From contig NZ_JAGGRI010000036.1 in the NCBI RefSeq assembly GCF_018612875.1, positions 1 through 40,473 on the forward strand: a stretch of 40,473 bases of DNA, read 5' to 3'. This stretch comes from Lysobacter sp. ISL-50 (GTDB taxonomy: Bacteria; Pseudomonadota; Gammaproteobacteria; Xanthomonadales; Xanthomonadaceae). Below are positions 27,069 through 34,798 of the stretch, in pieces. The position numbers and the translations under genes are program-made. How positions within the stretch are numbered: position 1 is the first letter of the stretch; every line of letters begins with the position of its first letter. Below the pieces are notes generated by a model. It was not told the origin of the DNA. It was given only the letters and a program-made list of their open reading frames with translations, and did not search any database.

Positions 27069-28865
27069 TCAGTCGAGGAACTGCAACTTCGCCAACTCCG
27101 CGTACAAGCCGCCCTGGGCCAGCAACTGCTCGTGGGTGCCTTCCGCGACGATCCGGCCGCGGTCCATCACCACGATCCGATCGGCCTTGAGCACGGTCGC
27201 CAAGCGATGCGCGATCACCAGCGTCGTGCGTCCCTGCATCAGCGCTTCCAGTGCCTGCTGCACCGCGCGTTCGCTCTGCGCGTCGAGCGCGCTGGTGGCT
27301 TCGTCGAGCAGCAGGATCGGCGCGTCCTTGAGCAGGGCGCGGGCGATCACGATGCGCTGCTGCTGGCCGCCGGACAGGCGCGCGCCGCGTTCGCCCAGTT
27401 CGGTGGACAGGCCGTCGGGCAGCGTCTCGATGAAGTCGGTGGCGTAGGCGGCGCGCACGGCTTCATCGACTTCCACGTCGCTGGCGTCGAGGCGGCCGTA
27501 ACGCACGTTGTCGCGCGCGGTGGTGGCGAAGATGGTCGGCTGTTGCGGCACCAGGGCGATGCGCTCGCGCAGCGCGCCCGGATCGGCGTCGCGCACATCC
27601 ACGCCGTCCACGCGCACCGCGCCGTGCTGCGGATCGTGGAAACGCAGCAGCACGGAGAACACCGTGCTCTTGCCGGCGCCGGACGGGCCGACCAGGGCCA
27701 CGGTCTCGCCGGGATTCACGCGCAGGCTGAAATCCTGCAGCGCCGGCAGATCGGGGCGCTGCGGATAGTGGAAGCCGACGTGATCGAACACGATCTCGCC
27801 GCGCAGCGGCTGCGGCAGCGGCTGCGGATGCTCCGGCGCCTGCACCGCGCTTTCTTCGTTGAGCAGTTCGCTGATCCGGCCCATGCCGCCGGCCGCGCGC
27901 TGCAGGTCGTTCCAGACCTCGGCCAGCGCGCCGATCGAGCCGCCGCCGATCAGCGCGTACAGCACGAACTGCGCCAGAGTGCCGGCGGTCAGGCGGCCGG
28001 CGATGACGTCGTGCGCGCCCGACCACAGCACCATGATGATCGCGCCGAACACCAGGGTGATGGCGATCGCGGTGACCCAGGCCTGGGCGGTGATGCGCTG
28101 GCGCGCGGCCTTCACCGCGACCCGCAGCGAATGGCTGAAACGGCCTTGCTCGTAAGGCTCGCGCGCATGCGCCTGGACCGTGCGCACGGCGCCCAGGGTT
28201 TCGCTCGCCAAAGTGTTGGCGTCGGCGACGCGGTCCTGGCTGGCGCGCGAGATGCGCTGCAGCTTGCGGCCGCCGGCCACGATCGGCAGCACCGCCAAGG
28301 GAATGCCGATCAGCGAGAACGCGGCCAGGCGCGGATTGGTCACGAACATCATCGCCAGGCTGCCGATCACCGTGACCGAACTGCGCAGCGCCACCGACAT
28401 GCTGGAACCGACCACGCTGCGCAGCAGCTCGGCGTCGGCGGTCAGGCGCGAGACCAGTTCGCCGCTGCGGTTGCGATCGTGGAAGCCGGCGTCGAGCCCG
28501 ACCAGATGCCGGTACAACTGCTCGCGCAGATCGGCGACGACTTTTTCGCCGAGCACCGACACCAGATAGAAGCGCGCGGCGGTGGCGAAGGCCAGGCCGA
28601 TGGCGACCAGGAACAGGATCAGGAAGGCGCGGTCGATCGCGCCGCTGCCGCCGCCGGAGGTGCTCTGGGCGAAGCCCTGGTCGATCATGGTCTTGAACGC
28701 GGCCGGAAAGCTCAGGGTGGCGGCGCTGGACGCGGCCAGCGCGAACAACCAGGCGACGAACAGGCCTTTGTGTTTGCGCACGAACGGCCAAAGGGTGCTC
28801 AGGCTGCCGATCGGGGCCTTGTCGCGTCGGGGGGCGGCCTTCGGGCCGGCGCTGGCATCGGTCAT
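27069..28865 (-). CDS. MsbA/ABCB-type ABC exporter half-transporter
   Basis: This 598-residue fused membrane and ATPase protein would work as a homodimer. The six-helix exporter domain covers about 25-330, and the ATPase domain shows Walker A GPSGAGKST (393-401), the ABC signature LSGGQQQR (497), Walker B ILLLDE (Glu522) and the switch histidine in VIAHR. This domain order is shared by lipid A flippase MsbA, multidrug exporters and peptide exporters; there is no C39 peptidase domain. The substrate cannot be read from the sequence. It is the last gene of a minus-strand run (sigma factor, anti-sigma, yigZ, this gene), with only 10 bases to yigZ, so co-transcription with yigZ is likely. Confidence 0.92.
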   Translation of the reverse strand: MTDASAGPKAAPRRDKAPIGSLSTLWPFVRKHKGLFVAWLFALAASSAATLSFPAAFKTMIDQGFAQSTSGGGSGAIDRAFLILFLVAIGLAFATAARFYLVSVLGEKVVADLREQLYRHLVGLDAGFHDRNRSGELVSRLTADAELLRSVVGSSMSVALRSSVTVIGSLAMMFVTNPRLAAFSLIGIPLAVLPIVAGGRKLQRISRASQDRVADANTLASETLGAVRTVQAHAREPYEQGRFSHSLRVAVKAARQRITAQAWVTAIAITLVFGAIIMVLWSGAHDVIAGRLTAGTLAQFVLYALIGGGSIGALAEVWNDLQRAAGGMGRISELLNEESAVQAPEHPQPLPQPLRGEIVFDHVGFHYPQRPDLPALQDFSLRVNPGETVALVGPSGAGKSTVFSVLLRFHDPQHGAVRVDGVDVRDADPGALRERIALVPQQPTIFATTARDNVRYGRLDASDVEVDEAVRAAYATDFIETLPDGLSTELGERGARLSGGQQQRIVIARALLKDAPILLLDEATSALDAQSERAVQQALEALMQGRTTLVIAHRLATVLKADRIVVMDRGRIVAEGTHEQLLAQGGLYAELAKLQFLD

Positions 28866-28875
28866 GGATCGCAGT

Positions 28876-29484
28876 CTATCGAGGGGAGGGCGGTTCGCCG
28901 GGAGAATTCAGGCGCACGCGATTACGAGTGGCGTCGCGCAGTTGTTCTTTCAAGGCGGGCAACTGCGACGCCGGCAGGCGAATCCGCACATGCGCGCCGT
29001 CGGCGTCGAAGCGTTCCCCGGCTTTTTCCGCGCCGAATGCGTTCAAGGCCGCGTGCACGGCGCCGATGTCCTCGAAGGCGTAGGCCAGATCCAGCTCGCC
29101 GTAGACGATCAATTCCCGGCGCGCGGCGCGGCGCAGGCACTCGGCCGCGGCGCCGCCGTAGGCGCGGACCAGACCGCCGGCGCCGAGCTTGATCCCGCCG
29201 TACCAGCGCGTGACCACGGTCACCACCTGATCGCAGCCCTGTCCATCGATCGCGGCCAGGATCGGCCGGCCGGCGGTGCCGGAGGGTTCGCCGTCGTCGT
29301 TGAAGCGGTAACTCGCGCCGATCCGGTAGGCCCAGCAGTTGTGGGTGGCGTCCGGGTCGGCGACCTCCTGGACGAAAGCCAGCGCCGCCTCGGGCGAGGC
29401 CACCGGCGCGGCCAGGGCCAGGAAGCGGCTGTGCTTGATCTCGATCGGGTGGCGGGCGCGTTCGGCCAGCGTGGTCGCGCTCAT
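28876..29484 (-). CDS. yigZ: YigZ/IMPACT family protein
   Basis: The 202-residue product shows the family core: an N-terminal alpha/beta domain with IKHSRFLALAAPV, HNCWAYRIG, the diagnostic FNDDGEPSGTAGRPIL, and TRWYGGIKLGAGGLVRAY. A ferredoxin-like C-terminal domain follows (about 135-202). The family is related to yeast IMPACT, a translation-stress regulator; its bacterial role is not settled. The start MSATTLAERARHPIEIKHSR fits the family. It sits 78 bases after the anti-sigma gene and 10 bases before the ABC transporter gene, all on the minus strand. Confidence 0.93.
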   Translation of the reverse strand: MSATTLAERARHPIEIKHSRFLALAAPVASPEAALAFVQEVADPDATHNCWAYRIGASYRFNDDGEPSGTAGRPILAAIDGQGCDQVVTVVTRWYGGIKLGAGGLVRAYGGAAAECLRRAARRELIVYGELDLAYAFEDIGAVHAALNAFGAEKAGERFDADGAHVRIRLPASQLPALKEQLRDATRNRVRLNSPGEPPSPR

Positions 29485-29562
29485 CGCGGCGGCCTCAACT
29501 CGCGGGCTGCGGGCGCGGCAGGGGCGGGGGCAGGGCGGCCCGGCGGCGCCCGACGGCCGCGC

Positions 29563-30738
29563 TCATTTGAGCAGCGGCCGCAGGTCGCGCGGAATCCGGG
29601 TGTGCGGATGGCTGCGGCGGAACTGGCGCAGGCTTTCGCGGGCGCGTTCGAGCTCGCCGCCGTCGCGGTATTGGCGGATGCGGTCCAGCCATTGCGCGGC
29701 GGGCAGCTTGCTGTCGTCTTCGACATTGGGCGAGATGCGCGAACCGGTGACCATGACGCGGTCGAGCGCGGGCTCCTCGCGCACGGGCGCCGGCGATCTG
29801 ACTTCTTCCGCGGCGGCCTTGAAGTTCTCCGACTTGGCCCGCGACTGCGCCGGCTGCGCGCCCGCGGGGGCTTCGGCATCGGTGGCGGTGAGCCCGCTGA
29901 TCGACGCCGGTGCCTGCGCCGGCGCGGCGCGGCGCATCTTGGCCTCGCCGGCGGGCTTGGCGGCGTCGCGGGCGGGCGCTGCAGGTGCCGCGGGCGCGGA
30001 GGAGGCGGCGGCGGGCGCGGCATCGGCGGGGAACGGCGCGGGCGCGGCGATCGGGGTCGGATCGAAATTCGGCACCGGCGCCGGCGGCGGAGGCGGCGCG
30101 GCCATGACCTTCGCCGGGTAGGCGGGCTCGTTGCGCGGCTGTGTCTGCAAATAACCTTGTTCGCGCGGTTGCTCGGCGGCGCGGTTCGCGCTCGCCGCCG
30201 GGACAGGATCGGCGACGGCGTTGCTGCGCTTGGCGAACTGCGGGGGCGGTGGCGGCGGTGCGATCTGGTGCGGCGGCGCGGGTTCGGCCGGCATCGGCTT
30301 GATCGGGACGGCGGCGTTCTCGGCCATCGCCGCGCTGCTGGCGGCGGCATCGGCGGCCGGTGTCGCGCCGCCCTGGCCGGCGATCGAATCCTGGCTGTCG
30401 GCCGAGGCGGCGTCGGCCGCGGCAGAACTGTGGACGGCGCCGGCCGTGACGGCGACCTCGTCCTCGCGCATGGCGTCGGCGGCCTTGTCCATCGGCCGCA
30501 ATTGCCAGGCGATACCGACCGCCAACGACAGCGACGCGGCCACGCCGATCCACGCCGGCCAGCGGGTTTTGCGCGCGCGCGCACGCGGCGTCTGCGCCAC
30601 CGCGGCGTGCGCGGCGGCGAGGATCTTCGCGTCCAGCGCGGAAGAGGGACCGTCGTTCGGGCCCAGCCGCAGCAGGCGGTCGGCCAGGTCGCGTTCTTCC
30701 GGCGACAGCGGATCGGGTGCGTCGGGACGGCGGTTCAT
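29563..30738 (-). CDS. Putative transmembrane anti-sigma factor with TonB-box-like motif
   Basis: The 391-residue product has a short N-terminal part (1-59, ending in basic RARARKTR) that should be cytoplasmic and bind the sigma factor. One transmembrane helix follows (about 60-80), then a long Ala/Pro-rich periplasmic tail with several proline runs. Near the C-terminus lies DRVMVTGSRI (326-335), then a compact helical end (QWLDRIRQYRDGGELERARE) of a kind seen in other proteobacterial anti-sigma proteins. There is no zinc HxxxCxxC motif and no cysteine. The start overlaps the sigma-factor stop by four bases (ATGA), the best evidence for its role. The motif recurs in the vWA lipoprotein at 34799-36724. 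Confidence 0.78.
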   Translation of the reverse strand: MNRRPDAPDPLSPEERDLADRLLRLGPNDGPSSALDAKILAAAHAAVAQTPRARARKTRWPAWIGVAASLSLAVGIAWQLRPMDKAADAMREDEVAVTAGAVHSSAAADAASADSQDSIAGQGGATPAADAAASSAAMAENAAVPIKPMPAEPAPPHQIAPPPPPPQFAKRSNAVADPVPAASANRAAEQPREQGYLQTQPRNEPAYPAKVMAAPPPPPAPVPNFDPTPIAAPAPFPADAAPAAASSAPAAPAAPARDAAKPAGEAKMRRAAPAQAPASISGLTATDAEAPAGAQPAQSRAKSENFKAAAEEVRSPAPVREEPALDRVMVTGSRISPNVEDDSKLPAAQWLDRIRQYRDGGELERARESLRQFRRSHPHTRIPRDLRPLLK

Positions 30739-31289
30739 TCGGTCAACCTCGCGCGAAGCTTGTCCATCGCGTATCGCAGCCTGGACTTCACCGTTTCCCG
30801 GCCCGCCCCCGTAATGGCGCCGATCTCCTCCAGGCTCAGTTCCTGTTCCAGTCGCAGCAGCACCACTTCACGCTGCTCCTCGGGCAATTCCTCGATCGCG
30901 CGCTGCAGGCGGCGGCGCTGTTCGAATTCGGACAGTTCGCGCTCGGGCGTGGTTGGGTCGGGCACGCGCGCGGCGCGTTCGTCGCCGTCTTCCGGCGTCG
31001 GCGGGCGGTGCTTGAGGCCGCGCCAGTGGTCGTTGAGGCGGTTGTGGGCGATCCGGAACAGCCAGGTGCTGAACTGCGCGTCGGGTTTCCAGCCGTGGCG
31101 CGCGCCGATCACGCGCTGCCAGACATCCTGGAAGAACTCGTCGGCCAGCGCCGAATCGCGGATCTGCCGCAGCAAGAACCGGTACAAGGGGCCGCGGTGG
31201 CGCGCGTACAGCAACTCGAACGCGGCCGCGTCGCCGGCCGTCCAGGCCAGCATCAGCACGTCGTCGCTCGCGTCGGCACCGGAGTTCAT
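30735..31289 (-). CDS. ECF-type RNA polymerase sigma factor
   Basis: The 184-residue product has region 2 (LLYARHRGPLYRFLLRQIRD, then ADEFFQDVWQRVI and STWLFRIAHNRLNDHWR for -10 recognition) and region 4 (LPEEQREVVLLRLEQELSLE, then the helix-turn-helix EIGAITGAGRETVKSRL). An acidic/proline linker joins them. I place the start at the ATG at 31289 (MNSGADASDD); a longer frame to 31430 adds 47 residues unlike any sigma factor. No strong ribosome site is visible. It is coupled to the anti-sigma gene by an ATGA overlap. The target promoters are unknown; it is divergent from the GGDEF-EAL gene, 169 bases away. Confidence 0.93.
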   Translation of the reverse strand: MNSGADASDDVLMLAWTAGDAAAFELLYARHRGPLYRFLLRQIRDSALADEFFQDVWQRVIGARHGWKPDAQFSTWLFRIAHNRLNDHWRGLKHRPPTPEDGDERAARVPDPTTPERELSEFEQRRRLQRAIEELPEEQREVVLLRLEQELSLEEIGAITGAGRETVKSRLRYAMDKLRARLTE

Positions 31290-31458
31290 TCGCGGCAGGG
31301 TACGGTGACTCGGCGCGGACGGGAAGCGCTTGCGCGTCGGCGGGGCGTCGTATAGCGATGTGGGCAGGGCCAGTAGCATGTCTGGAACAACGGATCGGGA
31401 CCGGCGGCGGGGTTGCGATCTGCCGAACATGTAAAGCTCGCGTTATCCTGCGTCCTGT

Positions 31459-34400
31459 ATGGAAGGCGGCGATCCGGTGCGGACAGATTCGATTCAAGCG
31501 GCAGCGGTGAGCGAATCGTCCGCGGGCGAAGCCCTGGCGTGCGCCCTGCAGGAGGCCCTGCCGGCCGGCTCGCAGGTGGTGGTGTGCTGGCGTCCGGCCC
31601 ACGGCCGGGTATCGGATTCGTTCACGCCCGGCACCGATACCCCTCTGCGCGATGCCGCGCGCCGCCTGCTGGAACGCGACCCGCCTGCCGTCGGCGCCTC
31701 CGACGATCGCTATGCCGACCGCATCGAGGCGGCGTGGTGGCTGGAAGACCGCAGCCGCGCCAGCATCGTCGCGCAGATGCCGCAAGTGCTGACCACGCCG
31801 CTGCGCGCGGCCTGGCTGGCGATGGCGCGGCGCATCGTCGTCGCCGACCTGGCCGCCGGCCGCGCCCACGCCCGCGCCGAGGCGCTGGAGAAGTCCGAGC
31901 GCCTGCAGCAGGCGCTGTACGGCATCGCCGATCTGGCCGGCTCCGGCCTGGAGATGCCCGACCTGCTCAGCCGCATCCACGGCGTGGTCTGCGGCCTGAT
32001 GTACGCGGAGAATTTCTACATCGTGCTCTACGACGACGTCGCCGACACGATGCGCTTCCTGTATTTCGCCGACCGTCACGACCCTTACGTGGCCAATCCG
32101 ATGCAGTCGATCCGCGGCGAAGACATGCCGACCAGCCTGACCCTGGCGCTGCTGCGCCACGGCGAATCGCTGCAGGGCAGCTCGGCGGATCTGCGCGAAC
32201 GCCTGAACGTGCCCAACGACGAGCGCCACGGCCCCGACAGCGCCGACTGGCTCGGCGTGCCGATGCGCCGCGACGAGCGCGTGTGCGGCGCGATCGTGGT
32301 GCAGAACTACGACACCGCCGGCAGTTACGGCGACGAAGACCGCGCCCTGCTGTCGTTCGTCGCCCAGCACATCCTCACCGCGCTGGACCGCTTCCGCGCG
32401 CGCGAGGAACTCGAACGCCGCGTCGCCGAGCGCACCTACGCGCTGCAGCTGAGCAATCGCGACCTGCAGGCCGAGATCATCGAACGCCAGCGCTCCGAGC
32501 GCCTGCAGCGCGCGCTGTTCCGCATCGCCGAGCTGACCATCACCTCCGACACCCTGGAGCGCTTCTATTCCCAGGTCCACGACGTGGTCAGCGAGCTGCT
32601 GTACGCGCGCAACTTCTATATCGCGCTGCTGTCCGACGACGGCGAGCGCCTGCAGTTTCCGTATTCGATCGACGAACGCGACGTGATCCGCGAAACCCGC
32701 CGGCTCGCCGACGGCCTGACCGAATACGTGATCCGCCAGGGCAAACCGCTGCTGGCCGATCGCCACCGCATCGCCGAGCTCAACAGCCGCGGCGAAGTGC
32801 GCAGTCACGGCTCGGCCGCGCACTGCTGGCTCGGCGTGCCGCTGTACCGCGACGACGCAGTGGTGGGCGTGATCGCCATTCAAAGCTACTCGCGCGCGAT
32901 CAGCTTCAATGCCCGCGATCAGGAACTGCTGACCTTCGTCGCCCATCACATCAGCATCGGCCTGGCGCGCAAGCAGGCGCAGGACCGGCTGGTCACCGCG
33001 CACGGCGAACTCGAGCAGCGCGTGGCCACGCGCACGCGCGAGCTGGCCCACACCAACGCCGAACTGGTCGCGCAGATCGGCGAACGCGTGCGCGCCGAGC
33101 TCAAGCTCACCCATCAGGCCCTGCACGACGCGCTGACCGGTCTGCCCAATCGCGGCCAGCTGCTCGATCGGCTGGACCACGTCATCGCCCACGCCAAACG
33201 CGACAACCGCGCGTTCGCGGTGCTGTTCCTGGACCTGGACCGGTTCAAGCTGGTCAACGACAGCGTCGGCCATTCGGCCGGCGATGAACTGCTGATCGAA
33301 AGCAGCCGCCGCATCGTCGGCACCGTGCGCAGCGCCGACATGGTCGCGCGCCTGGGCGGCGACGAATTCGCGATCCTGATCGAGAACATCGACGGCCTGA
33401 TGGTCGCCGAAGACCTGGCCCAGCGCGTGCTGCGCGCGCTCGGCGAACCGTGCTGGGTGGCCGGACGCGAAGTGTTTCCCTCCGCCAGCGTCGGCATCGC
33501 CATGTGGCATCCGCGCTACGGCAACGGCACCGAGCTGCTGCGCGACGCCGACGCGGCGATGTACCGCGCCAAGGGCGCCGGCCGCGGCCGCTTCGCCGTG
33601 TTCGACGAGGAAATGCGCGAGCAGGCCTTGCGCATCCTGGACCTGGAAGCCGACCTGCGCCGCGCCATCAACGGCGATGCCTTCGTCGCCTATTACCAGC
33701 CGATCGTGCGCCTGGACGATCAACTGGTGATCGGCCACGAAGCGCTGCTGCGCTGGCGCCACGAGAAGCGCGGGCTGCTGTTGCCGCGCGAGTTCATCGG
33801 CCTGGGCGAAGACAGCGGCCTGATCGAGGAAGCCGACTGGATTCTCTACGGCCGGGTGATCGCCGAGCTGGCGCGCGGCGGCCACGGTTATATCTCGGTC
33901 AACGTATCGCCGCGGCATTTCCGTTCCGGCGATTTCGCCGACCGGTTGCTGCGCATGATCGAAGAAGCCGGCGCCGACCCGCGCCGGCTGCGCATCGAGA
34001 TCACAGAGGTCGCGTTGCTCGACGATGTGCCGCGCGCGCTGCGGATATTGCGCACCTTGCGCAATCACGGCGTGCTGGCGCAGCTGGACGATTTCGGCAC
34101 GGGGTTTTCCGCGTTGTCGTATTTGCATCGGTTTCCGATCGAGTGTTTGAAGATCGATCAAAGCTTCGTCGCCGGTTTGATCGGCGAATCGCGCCCGGAG
34201 AGCATCGCCGTGGTGCGCGCGATCCAGGCGCTGGCCGGAACCTTGGGCATCCACTCCATCGGCGAAGGCGTGGAGACGCAAGCACAGCGGTTGATCCTGC
34301 GCGAACTGGGTTGCACCTACGGCCAGGGCTATCTGTTCGGGCGTCCGGCCGAGCGGGTCAGCGGCGAAGTGCGGATTCCCGAGGGCGTCGCGGATGTGAT

Positions 34401-34572
34401 CGGCGTGGATGGTGTCGCTTCGAATGTCGCCGCGGCCGAGGTTGGCGGCGCGAGTGCGCAGGACATTGGCGCGCGGATCGAATCGCGCGATCCGGCGGCG
34501 CTGAAGGGCGCCGCCGGCACCGGATTCGGCGAGCCTGACTTCGTCGAACATACCGGCACCGGCGACGCTTAG
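31459..34572 (+). CDS. GAF-GAF-GGDEF-EAL cyclic-di-GMP enzyme
   Basis: The 1037-residue cytoplasmic protein has an uncharacterised N-terminus (1-130), two GAF-type sensor domains (about 150-310 and 350-515) each followed by a coiled-coil stretch (ELERRVAERT, ELEQRVATRT), then GGDEF (about 550-720) and EAL (about 735-990). The diguanylate cyclase site GGDEF (633-637) and the inhibitory RxxD (624-627) are intact. The phosphodiesterase keeps EAL (761-763), DDFGTG (877-882) and the GEGVET segment, so both activities are possible. The ATG at 31459 lacks a ribosome site, but TATCCT lies nine bases before it; a GTG at 31477 with GGAAGG upstream is an alternative start. The 50 or so residues after the EAL domain look disordered. 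Confidence 0.95.
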   Translation: MEGGDPVRTDSIQAAAVSESSAGEALACALQEALPAGSQVVVCWRPAHGRVSDSFTPGTDTPLRDAARRLLERDPPAVGASDDRYADRIEAAWWLEDRSRASIVAQMPQVLTTPLRAAWLAMARRIVVADLAAGRAHARAEALEKSERLQQALYGIADLAGSGLEMPDLLSRIHGVVCGLMYAENFYIVLYDDVADTMRFLYFADRHDPYVANPMQSIRGEDMPTSLTLALLRHGESLQGSSADLRERLNVPNDERHGPDSADWLGVPMRRDERVCGAIVVQNYDTAGSYGDEDRALLSFVAQHILTALDRFRAREELERRVAERTYALQLSNRDLQAEIIERQRSERLQRALFRIAELTITSDTLERFYSQVHDVVSELLYARNFYIALLSDDGERLQFPYSIDERDVIRETRRLADGLTEYVIRQGKPLLADRHRIAELNSRGEVRSHGSAAHCWLGVPLYRDDAVVGVIAIQSYSRAISFNARDQELLTFVAHHISIGLARKQAQDRLVTAHGELEQRVATRTRELAHTNAELVAQIGERVRAELKLTHQALHDALTGLPNRGQLLDRLDHVIAHAKRDNRAFAVLFLDLDRFKLVNDSVGHSAGDELLIESSRRIVGTVRSADMVARLGGDEFAILIENIDGLMVAEDLAQRVLRALGEPCWVAGREVFPSASVGIAMWHPRYGNGTELLRDADAAMYRAKGAGRGRFAVFDEEMREQALRILDLEADLRRAINGDAFVAYYQPIVRLDDQLVIGHEALLRWRHEKRGLLLPREFIGLGEDSGLIEEADWILYGRVIAELARGGHGYISVNVSPRHFRSGDFADRLLRMIEEAGADPRRLRIEITEVALLDDVPRALRILRTLRNHGVLAQLDDFGTGFSALSYLHRFPIECLKIDQSFVAGLIGESRPESIAVVRAIQALAGTLGIHSIGEGVETQAQRLILRELGCTYGQGYLFGRPAERVSGEVRIPEGVADVIGVDGVASNVAAAEVGGASAQDIGARIESRDPAALKGAAGTGFGEPDFVEHTGTGDA

Positions 34573-34644
34573 AACTTCGTGGCGCGGGATCGTCTTGCGG
34601 TTGCTTCAGCCAGTCCTTCCACCTCGACCGAGCGAGTCAATTCG

Positions 34645-34780
34645 CCCCCTTTGCAAAAGGGGGCTGGCGCCCGGCGTGGATGTGGTTGCTGTGTAGCGGT
34701 CGAAGCGCTGGGGGATTTGCTTTTCCGTTTGGTCAGGAGCAAAAGCGAATCCCCCCTGGCCCCCCTTTTTCAAAGGGGGG
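34645..34780. repeat. Two CCCCCTTT...AAAGGGGG hairpins
   Basis: CCCCCTTTGCAAAAGGGGG at about 34645-34663 and CCCCCCTTTTTCAAAGGGGG (plus one G) ending at 34780 are both self-complementary and also pair with each other across about 95 bases. They fill the gap between the convergent ends of the GGDEF-EAL gene and the vWA gene and could end transcription from both sides. Confidence 0.8.
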
Positions 34781-34798
34781 AAGAGCACTGGGGCGCTG

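Noticed and set aside
30868-34551. Very long minus-strand open frame (over 1,200 codons) opposite the GGDEF-EAL gene
   Set aside because: High GC leaves antisense frames open by chance. The translation has no domain and is rich in His, Gln and Arg, while the plus strand encodes a complete multi-domain enzyme.
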